A stretch of DNA of 25,787 nucleotides from Saccoglossus kowalevskii (taxonomy: Eukaryota; Hemichordata; Enteropneusta; Harrimaniidae). Below are positions 1-10,000 of this stretch, in pieces. The stretch lies in contig NW_003148769.1 in the NCBI RefSeq assembly GCF_000003605.2, forward strand, positions 807,446 through 833,232, in the 5' to 3' direction. Each line of letters begins with the position of its first letter. The stretch's first letter is position 1. The position numbers and the translations under genes were made by a program. A model generated the notes under the pieces. It worked only from the letters and a program-made list of their open reading frames with translations. It was not told the origin of the DNA and did no database searches.

Positions 1-64
1 AAGTGTACTTGCAAGCTTCAGTAAAACTTGGGAAAAATAAATTCCCACACGTATATTGAGGCTG

Positions 65-345
65 TTTTCTGGGCCATTATATTTAGAGACATGAACAAAA
101 ATACTGGTCATTTTATGTATGTAATGAAAAATAAAATGACCATTATACTGCCCATCAAAAAAAAAAAATGTTCATCAACTCCATCATTTAAAAAGCAATT
201 GTAATTATTCTGACCAGTATAAAAAACATGGGTCATTAAAACCGCCATTTTAAAAACACTGGTAAATATTTTGGCCACCTAAAAAATTCTGGTCAATACT
301 CTGGCCATTAAGAAAATAGTGGCCATTATAATGGCCAGAAGTGAC
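65..345. repeat. Degenerate tandem array, GGCCATTA / GGTCATT words
   Basis: The motif CTGGTCAT or TGGCCATTA recurs about every 25-40 bases with A-rich spacers. It appears near 70, 105, 135, 210, 230, 275, 291, 303, 322 and 333, sometimes as its reverse complement. The units are too diverged to give a single period by eye. It looks like an old satellite-like array. Confidence 0.5.
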
Positions 346-504
346 TTTTTAAAGGGGTCTGAGGGGTGTAAAAACAGTGTTAAAGTGAAATGAAGAATTA
401 TTATAACCTTCTCACTAACCTAAAAGCACAAATAAATATTCAAAAGTTTTGAAAATTAAAACTTTCCGAAACGCGACGGAATTTCCGAAAGTAATCCGGA
501 CGCT

Positions 505-583
505 GTTTCACTGGATTTTATTTTCACTGAAACATGCCATCAGCGAATATTAATTCTAATCGAAAATAAAGTATTCTACAGTA
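505..583. mobile_element. MITE 'TACTGTA' fragment (right half)
   Basis: The block TGGATTTTATTTTCACTGAA followed by CAGCGAA, AAAATAAAGTA and ending CTACAGTA matches the right half of the two full copies at 10481-10696 and 11624-11836. The left half is missing or unrecognisable. Confidence 0.55.
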
Positions 584-946
584 CATAGTTTTATAAGTAC
601 CTATTAGTGTATAAAGTGAAATGGATTCATATGATCTTGAAACTTTGGAAAAATCTACATATAATAAATAGACTGAATTGGTCTGAAGTATGCACAAGTG
701 TGTTTCCATAGTAATGCCCTAAGTCAATCACAGAATTCTGGACCGACTGCATAGTTAATTATAGATTCACCAGCTCATTCTTGAGTGTACTTGGTATAGC
801 TAAATTCCAGGATTTATTGAACAACATATAATTATCTTGCTGACATTTTTTTTTATTTTTGTCCAAAACTTTCTAAAATGGTGTGCAACTACTTTGAGAT
901 ATAAAATACTGTTTTTTGTAAACAATGTTTGTTTCATGACTTGCAG

Positions 947-1075
947 GTGCTAACCCAGGAGGGTGTTACACTTCCAATGGCGACTGTCAGCAGCTTTGTT
1001 TTGGGAGACCAGACAATAGCTTTCATTGTGCTTGTGCGACAGGAACTTTGCTGAATGATGGTAAAAGCTGCGGAG
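947..1075 (+). CDS. LRP exon 1: EGF-like domain before the propeller
   Basis: The acceptor is TTGCAG ending at 946 and the donor is GTAATT at 1076; both borders are phase 1. The 43-residue module has six cysteines in EGF spacing, with the cores [14 protein letters not shown] and CACATG and ending in DGKSC. The NDGKSC end is the usual class of EGF module next to YWTD propellers in LRP proteins. Seen: six cysteines and a symmetrical exon. Known: such EGF modules pack against the neighbouring propeller and help set the pH-dependent shape of the ectodomain. The consensus calcium-binding EGF start (DxDE) is absent, so it is probably a non-calcium EGF. The preceding exon is outside the window or is not recognisable in the first 946 bases. 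Confidence 0.88.
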
Positions 1076-4000
1076 GTAATTTTAATTTTGATCAAAGATA
1101 TTCAATTTTGATTTGTAGTATCAAAGATTTCAAATTATGTTAGGTGATATCAAATTTGATCAAAGATTTAAAATTTTGATCAGTAGTATCAAATATTTCA
1201 AATTTTATATCAACGGTGTCAAATTTGATCAAAGATTTCAAATTTTGATCAGTGTGGTATCAAATTTGATCATCAAAGATTTCAAATCCAATTTCAACCA
1301 AATAGATCATTGATGGTGAATTATTGTTAAAGCAATTAACAATGGCTTTGATCATAAGAGGAAGCTCACGATTATGTTGCCTTTTCAGATGTTGATGCTT
1401 TCCTGCTCCTTGCCAATGAAGGTCAGGTTCGGAGTTTGCACTTTGATGCCACAGATCATTCTCAGCCAAGGCCACCTATGACTGTTCCTGGCCGCACTTA
1501 TAGTTTGGATTTTGACTACCAAGAAAAGCTGTTGTTCTACACAGAAATATTTACCAGTTCTGTTCGATATCGTGCATTGGATGACCCAAGTAGTGACCCT
1601 GTGATTGTAACAGACGAAGGTCAGTTCAGTCTCGTTAATGTTCATTTGTGTTTTTTTTTGAAAGGAATTGTGAAATATGTTTTGAGTTGTTTAATTTTCT
1701 TGTATGATTCAGAAATAAACTTTTCACATCTTGATTTTTAATATGTGTTTATTTGTGTTTTTGCACAACAGTAACTGTACCACACTAATTTTGTGACTGA
1801 ATGCAAATTTATTGTTTACTTTTGAAGTCAAACAAATTTGATATATATTCTGTATAAAAATGCTTTAATCCTTGAATGCCAGAATTTTTGCATTTTACCC
1901 ATTTTTAGCTCTGCTGTCGACTTTGTCAAGCGGAGCTTGTCAGTCCGGTGTCGTTTGTGTCAACTTTTTCACTTTTTCAACTTCTTCTTGAAAACTGAAT
2001 GCTTTGATACTTGATATTTTTGATAATTTTTGAACCAAATAGACATAATTTTCTATTAGCTGCAGTTCTGAAATATAACATACATGTATAATTTTATGAA
2101 TGGTATTAAATGCTAACATTGGCATTTAATGGGTTTATTTTGCGAAACATGTTTTTTTAAATTTACACGTCAGATAAGAAATCAATAAACCTCTTCATGA
2201 GTACGAAGTTGATGAGTTGCATAAAACAATCTCAAGAAAGCTAAATGTAGGTTTTAACCTAAACCCTTTTGTCATTTTTCGTGCATTTAAGCCTGTATCA
2301 TGTCGATATTTCTTCAAAGATTTTGATCGAAACACATAGCTAATGGGAAATTAATATGCTTGTTTGTTTCAAAATTAACCAAAAATTTTTAGAAAAAATG
2401 CATAAAATTTGATGGAAACAGTTATGTTATTTGAAAAGATTATTATATATTATATATCAATATCTTTTGACCCTTGATCTTGCCTGTAATAATAATATAC
2501 ACTACAGGTAAGGTGTAATGCTTACCGTTGTCGTTGTTGTCGTTGTTAACAATTAACTGTATCCATGATATATCTTTTTTTAATCTTCAGATGTGAACAT
2601 GCTGTCTGGCATTGCTTTTGACTGGGTTAACAAAAAGATATATGTGACTGACTTGTTATCATCAATTATTTTCGCAATTAACATGGATGGCACTGACAGA
2701 ATGACAATAATTAATAATGCTAACAATCCAAGAGGAATCATCGTGGACCCATGTAAGGGGTATGTACATTGATTTGATAATTGTATCAATTTTGTGGAAA
2801 TTTGTAGTCGCTGTTCGCACAAAGTCAGAAACAGAGACTTAAACTTGATCTTGGATATGCCTGAATGGTCATTTTCAAATGTTACACATTACATGTACAT
2901 TATGCATCTAGGGATACATATGCATTTAAATTTTGATATTATTCGAGATGGCTGAATGGTAGCCATGTTTGTGCTATGAATTCTTCATCAAGCATTGCTG
3001 TCATACTTAAACCAGATCTCAGTTATGAATGGCAGAATCTTATTCAATGCAAGAATATACATGTACATTATGGGAGCTTCATGCATGTCATTTTGTTTTG
3101 CAGATTATATTAAAACGAATGCTGTTCCTGAATCGTATTTCTGAAATGTCTGTAAAATGACATTCAAACATACACATTTGGGAATACGTAATCATGCATG
3201 TTACATTCGTTTTGTGATCAGATTCATGATGCCCAAGTGTTGGTCATTTTAGTGCTAAAAATTAATTAAATCAAGCATTTTTGTCATTCTGGCCATGTAT
3301 AAATAGACTACATTTAAACTTTCGACATTATGGAACCTTGATGCATGTCACTTTGTTTTGCTGATCATATTAAAAATAGCCGACAGAAGGCCATTTTGTT
3401 AATAATTGCTGATGTGGAGTCATATCTTCGACTTGTCTTGATCATTCATGTTCAAACTTTACACATACATCATATATCACGCCTCACTTGTACACATGCA
3501 TTTGTTTCACAATCCAATTAAAAACGCCAGAATGGTGACCACATTATTATTCAGGTTCTGATTCAAAATGGCTGACTGACAGTTTTGTTTACTGCTGCAT
3601 AACAAACACTGTCATGCTGACTGACAGTTTTGTTTACTGCTGCATAACAAACACTGTCACGTCAATTTTGACTTGTGATTTGAATGAATTATGTTGCTGG
3701 AAAGTTTTCTTCATTCTTTGCAGGCAGATTTATTGGATTAGCCGGGGGCAGCTTTCTCTGATAGAGCGTTCAACAATGTCCGGCAACTATCGAGAACAGT
3801 TTGTATCTACAGATATTGGATCTCCAGGTGGTTTGACTATAGACTATGATGAAAATAAATTATATTGGTGCGACAATGAGCGGTAAGTGTTGAAAGTAGA
3901 AACATTAAATGTCAAAGTCTTGATGATCCATGTAGTTAACCTCTTACACAGTGTTATGTATATGTATGTTCTGTACGATATTTGTGATTGGTCAATTATT

Positions 4001-7000
4001 GAAATTTTAATATCATGCATCTATTTTCGAACCATCTTGATTACATCGTAATTGCAACTTGTATGTTATTTAAGAAATGGCTGATGTTACCAATTCAGAC
4101 TTTATTCTGCTTTATAACCTGCTTTCAACCTGTAATGATAATATGAGGTTATTACGAGGATACTGCAAATCATGCACGAAGACATCACAGCGGTAGTATC
4201 GATCGATGTGCAACGGAGGTCGATGCAGCAGCGGTACTGTCTTGAGTGCATACTTTTCGGTATCCTTGTAATAACCTTATTATTGCTGGGAAAGGATTGA
4301 CCATCTTTGTTATTAGTTCAAGAGAATGTTCTGCTTGGAATGTGTCTGAACCCCTCATTTAATATGCAAGAATGTAGGAATGTACAACGAAATTGGTTTT
4401 CTGGAATAAATTGCAGTGTATTTTATTTATGAATGGTCAAAAAGTGCATAGAGATTTTATGAAAATGTGTGGATGTTAACAGAATAATATTGTTTGGTCA
4501 CAGTTGCGCAATAAATAATGGACTATTTTGGGCGTAGCTATAAAATGTGTCACCAAAGTACTCACACGTGTGCATGATTTAAAGAGTTTGTGCTGTGAAG
4601 AAACACCATCGAAAAATAAGTATTGTGTAATTTTTAGTGAGAATGTATTCAAATAGATTTATGTTTATGAATCATGTTTCTTTTCAAAGTGTATTTATAT
4701 AATAAAAATTGTTTATGAAAATGTTTTTTATACTTTTTCGATGGATTGAATTTACAAATGCTGAGTTATTTTGTTATACCATCACTCGGATTATGTGGTA
4801 CGAATTTCTGATAGTTTAGGCTTTGTGTGATAAGCTTTGTGGGCTGCTCTTTCAAGTGTCCATGTCCACCAGTAAAAGTTTTCCCGTTCGTACATATTTC
4901 GAAAGTTGTGAAATTATGTTACTGTTTTGGCATTATACGACTTGCGGTGTTTGTAAACTTTAGTCGAACTGTAGTAGTGTGTAAATCTGCCACAACGTGG
5001 AATTGCCATCGTCTCCTGTTCACCAACTCATTTAAATACGTTTGTGCCTTCACGAGGACTGAGTGATTTCCATTTACTTCGTCTTTTATATATCAACTGT
5101 ATTAGCTTCCTTCGAACTTCCTATTGCCATTGGGAGTGTTTCTACTACACTCGGCGGTGTAGTGCGTATCGATCTTCTTGTATATAATTATATATTTTAT
5201 GAAACGCACCCGAACCCGGAAACCGAAGGCAAATCAGGTTGGTCTCGTCACGTAATTTCTTACCTTGTTCTTGACCGCAGTACGCTTGGCAATGAACTTC
5301 CACATACATGTACCCATGCTTATGGAAATAGTGCATCATGGGTAATACTGTATTGATAGAGGTGAAACAAACATGGCTGCCATAATGTCTGTTGTTTGAC
5401 TACATCGCTCGTGTTTCTCTTCTTGTCTTAAAGTTTTCTGTTTTCTTTTTTAGCTCCGTGTCGACATTGTCGAGCGGAGCTTATCATATGAGTAATTGTT
5501 CGTCGTCGTCTGTGTCAATGTTTTACTTTTTTGACTTCTTCTTGAAAATTACAAGCCTTAATGCTTTGATACTTGGTGTATATGTACCTTGGGTAGACCT
5601 CTCTTAGATTTGTTCATTTCATGATGATATCTTCAATATCTTCATTTTTGGTAAAAAGTGATATTTTCAAGTTCTTGTTAAAAACCGCAAGTCCAATTGC
5701 TTTGATATTACATATATAGATACTACATTTGGACCTCTCTCAGAATTGTTCATTTCGTGATGATATCTTTAATTCTCTAATTTTAGTGATTATTTTTGTA
5801 ATTTTTGGTAAAAAGTTATATTTTCGACTTCTGGAAATGAAATGTCCAATGCTAACAGTGGAGCTATCTCAGTCGACAAGCTGCTTGTTTAAAATTGATT
5901 TGTTTGTTATATCCTAAGCTTCTTTTGGAAGAATTGTGTGTTATTTAAAATAAATACATCAAATATGTTTACATTCAGTGCTAAAATCTTTTCAAAATGT
6001 TAAAATAATGAAAAAGTAGATCCTGTGGTAGGAAACATAGATGTGAATCGTTGATTCAACGTATAATGCGCTCACTTCTTCGCCTAGTTTTCTTCGTTCG
6101 TCTGCTATGCCACGTGGGGAAGGTTTTACCACACGTCCATGCAAAGCTGGGGAAGGTTGGGAAAAAGTTGGCAAACAACAAAATCGATAGGTAAAAAGAT
6201 GTTTAGATAATTTTCTCAAACATAAAATGCAAGCTGACGTGATTTTAAAATAAATTTCATACATTTTACATGAGTCTCTCTCGCATACATGTAGCAATGA
6301 TCCAATGCATCTACTTCCTTGGGGAACCCTTTTGTTGCCATGGGTAACCACTGCCACGCCGCTTGAGGCACCCCACGACAACGCGAATGTGCTCATGGCA
6401 AAGCAAAAAGTAGATCTGGTCATTATTATTCAAATTAGCCTGTGACAGAGTCTAGTTGCAGCTCTCTGTGGCTCACTAGGCCAGGTCATAAGCTCAAAGA
6501 CTCTGCAAAGGAGAGTGGTGCACATCATACATATTTTTTTTTTTGAAGAAGAAGAAGAAGAAGAAGAAGAAGAAGAAGCGGAAGAGCGGCTATTTTTTTG
6601 TTCATGTCCATGACTATTCTTTCCTTATATATCGCTAGATTCAGTTGAGAGTTTGCAATTAAGTACTATACTCATAAGTTGTTCCATAGGTTGTGTGATG
6701 TTGTGTGACTTGATCAAATTTACACCCACACTTCTGAACTGCTGCTAGTACAGAACAGGGACTTATCATTTTCAGTGCGTGTTGATTTAGTTTTCAGCAA
6801 TGTATATTTTATTGCCTTTCAGAAATAAAATTGAGAGAATTAACATTGATGGGAGCAATCGTGAAGTTGTCATCAGTCATTCGATACTCTCCCATGGCAT
6901 GACCTTATATGGTAATTATATCTATTGGACCGATGTGGAGTTAATGGCTGTCTTTAAAGCCGAAAAGCATACCGGTGCTGGAGAGGTCACATTAGTTCAG

Positions 7001-10000
7001 GGACTTTCGAACATGCCCATGGATATACATGCTTATGCTGAAGATCGCCAACAATGTGAGTTCAACAGTTTATTGGAAATAAGTTTAATGTTAATGTATT
7101 CTGATGTAGTTTATTACAATTTATCAGTAAAAAGCTGTTCATGGTACAGCTCAAATTGTTCCTCTTGAAAGCATTTATAGAGCTTTAAACCCCAAATCTG
7201 GCGACTACAATGGTCTGAATTTGCATGCTTTCTGTGGGGGGGGGGGGGGGGTAAAGTGTGCTACATTCTGTCTTATTTCAAACCCTAAAGTCTAAAGTTA
7301 TTAAAAACAGAAGTGGATCTTTGTAAATCCGTTCTTTTCATTTACGGCAGCTAAGGAAGTTCAATCACCCGACCAATTAGAAAGCTGATATTATTTGTGC
7401 AAATTTTGATTTTCAAATATGTCATGATAGTCACATGACTAAAATAAAGCTTATGAATGATTTACAACTTTAAAGGTGCGTTTTCACAAATTTTTCATCC
7501 TTGCTTTGACTGTATTATCATAGTTGAAGGGAAAGATATATGGAAGGAAAATGTCTGTCCTTGTTGTCGTTGATGTTGTTGTCAATATTGTTGTTAATCT
7601 AGCGTAAATTTTTTTCTTGTGATTACAATATAATAGTTTTTAGCAATTCTTTTCAAAACTTTGATGTGGTATTAAACAGTGTTAGATCTCAGCCAAGTTC
7701 AATGTTATGTACTGTAGAAACAAGTATTTAATTTCGCAGTTTTGAGCTGTCCAAGTATTTCGCAGTGTTTAACTATCGCGGATTGTCGCAAAATAAAATG
7801 AAGGGTCACACCACATGAAGTAGTCAGTCAATGTCTTGTGCAGCTTCTAATGGAATGGTTATTTCATGCACGCCTACCACTATTACACAACAACTATTTG
7901 CAGTTCATTGCAGTCTATTTACTGTATTCTTTATTTTAAATACTAAGTGAATAATGTTTCCAGACGGACTAGGAAGTTATACAAAAAGTATCATCCCTTA
8001 GAAAACAAGTGTTTGCCGTACGATCAGGGAAAAATGTCCATATATGTATAACCAACATCGTTTTGACCGTTTTGGCCATATGAATTGATTAATTTCACCT
8101 GGTAACAAAAAATACTCAGCATATTTAATGTAATATGCATTTATTTTTAGCTGCGCTGTTGACTTTGTCAAGCAGAGCTTATCATATGAGTGATTGTCCG
8201 CTGACATCCATGTCAACGTTTTCGACTTCTTTTTGCAAACTGCAAGCCTGAATGAATGCTTTGATACTTGGTATATATGTACCTTGGGTAAACCTCTCTT
8301 AGATTTGTTCAATTCATGATGTTATCTTCAATTCTCTAATTTTGCTGAATATTTTTGTCATTTTTGGTAAAAAGTGATATTTTCAACTTCTTGTTAAAAA
8401 CCGCAAGTCCAATTGCTTTGATATTACATATATAGGTACTACATGTGGACCTCTCTCAGATTTGTTCATTTTGTGGTGATATCTTTAATTCTCTAATTTT
8501 GGTAAATATTTTTGTGATTTTTGGTAAAAAGTGATATTTTCGACTTCTTGTTGAAAACCGCAAGTCCAATTGCTTTGATATATTATACATATAGGTACTA
8601 CATGTGGACCTCTCTCAGATTTGTTCATTTTCTAATGATATCTTCTCTTCTTTAATTGCCATGTGCATTGCTAACAGCGGAGCTATCTCAGCCAACAGGC
8701 TGCTTGTTCATTTTGTGGTGATATCTTTAATTCTCTAATTTTGGTAAATATTTTTTGTGATTTTTGGTAAAAAATGATATTTTTGACTTCTTGTGAAAAA
8801 CCACAAGTCCAAGTGCTTTGGACTCATCGCGAAATTAAAACCACACGAATAATTTCTACTTCTACAGTACTAGATACTGGTGCCTATGTAAGTTAAAATT
8901 GTCAAGTGCTTACAATCAGTCAAACAATTCATTTCTGATCATTTTCAATCTTGGAAATCTTAACATTCACTATAAAATATCAAAGTTCATTTGTGGTATA
9001 ATTAGCATGTAAAATTTTCAGGTAAAAAAATAGATATATGGACGAAAAAATGTCTGTCCTAGTTGATTGTGTTTCAATGATGTTGTTAATCTAGCGTAAA
9101 TTTTGTTCTTGTGGTTACAATATAATAGTTTATAGCCATTCAAAATAGATACATGTACGTATAAAGTATTTTTCCTGCCGAAAGTCTAGCCTGAATTTTT
9201 CGGCAAAATTTTGCTTTATAATACTATTTAGGAACTTTTATGCATTTTCATAATATATTATTTGGATAATCGCATAACAACAAGTTTAGTTTGTGGTCAG
9301 CCTGAATTCTCATTCATTATTTAATAAATTAATTCTTAATAAACAAGGTTGTAATAATTATACTATGTTTTACTTCGTGAAATACCGAGCCAAATTTAGG
9401 TATGTGTTTACCAAGCGAGTACAAAAATGATCAAGGTTTCTATAGTTTTGCTATGTTTTATCTTATTTATAGGTAACACAACTGTATGTGATATCTACAA
9501 TGGTGGCTGTAGCCATATCTGTACGCCAGCGCCAAATCTGGCCACAGAGTGCTCGTGTCCAGACGGGGAGAACCTTAAAATTGCTAATAATGGAAGAATG
9601 TGTGTTCGTAAGTTATCACATTTTTTTTCTCTGATTGTTCTTACTGATTTTTGACATTTTTCGGCTGTTCTTCAATTGTAATTTTAACGTGTTAAATAAA
9701 TTGATCCATAAATCAGTAGTTAGTGTGTCGTAATGTGTCGCTAAGTCATGAAATGAAATATTCCATGTCTAGTATCATAAATATCATCCAAATTGGAAGT
9801 GACCGAAAATGTATAAGAACTGGACTGCTATTTATCGTACACTATTTGATGACATTCTAAGATGCCGAAAACACAATCACAACCAAATCTTTGAAATACT
9901 TGGTAATATTGCAAACAACTGTTCACCTTACTAATACCATAATTGTAGCAGTTGGTATATGGCACACACTACATGTCAAAGGCTGCAAATAAAATATATC

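Larger units (their letters stand above)
1..946. other. Upstream intronic sequence with degenerate repeats
   Basis: No exon is recognisable here. Bases 65-345 are a degenerate tandem array built on the words GGCCATTA, AAAAA and CTGGTCAT. Bases 505-583 match the right half of the TACTGTA foldback element found complete at 10481 and 11624. The rest, up to the acceptor at 946, is AT-rich and shows nothing else. Because exon 1 opens in phase 1, this is almost certainly the tail of an intron of the same gene. Confidence 0.6.
3883..6822. other. Intron 4 (2,940 bp)
   Basis: The longest intron. It contains a foldback element at 4146-4277, a family A element at 5448-5891, a short CpG-richer patch about 6060-6420 and a GAA tract at 6545-6578. 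The CpG-richer patch has a 143-codon minus-strand open frame that resembles no family I know and is probably chance. The stretch from 4280 to 5440 shows nothing I can identify. Confidence 0.55.
7056..9472. other. Intron 5 (2,417 bp)
   Basis: Holds a G16 run, two copies of a ~115-bp direct repeat (7538 and 9030) and a family A element between them. There is also an inverted pair of TACTGTAGAA...TAATTTCGC ends (7709-7737 and 8826-8869), which may be the borders of an older element. No gene is seen. Confidence 0.55.

Noticed and set aside
5063-5356. 97-codon open frame before the family A element
   Set aside because: No domain and no clear splice borders in an LRP-compatible phase.
5992-6423. 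143-codon minus-strand open frame in intron 4
   Set aside because: No recognisable domain, no similarity to the other elements here, and it lies in a CpG-richer patch where stops are rarer; likely chance.
7707-8869. Possible large element bounded by TACTGTAGAA inverted ends
   Set aside because: The ends match over only about 10 bp plus TAATTTCGC with different spacing, and no target duplication is visible; too weak to call.
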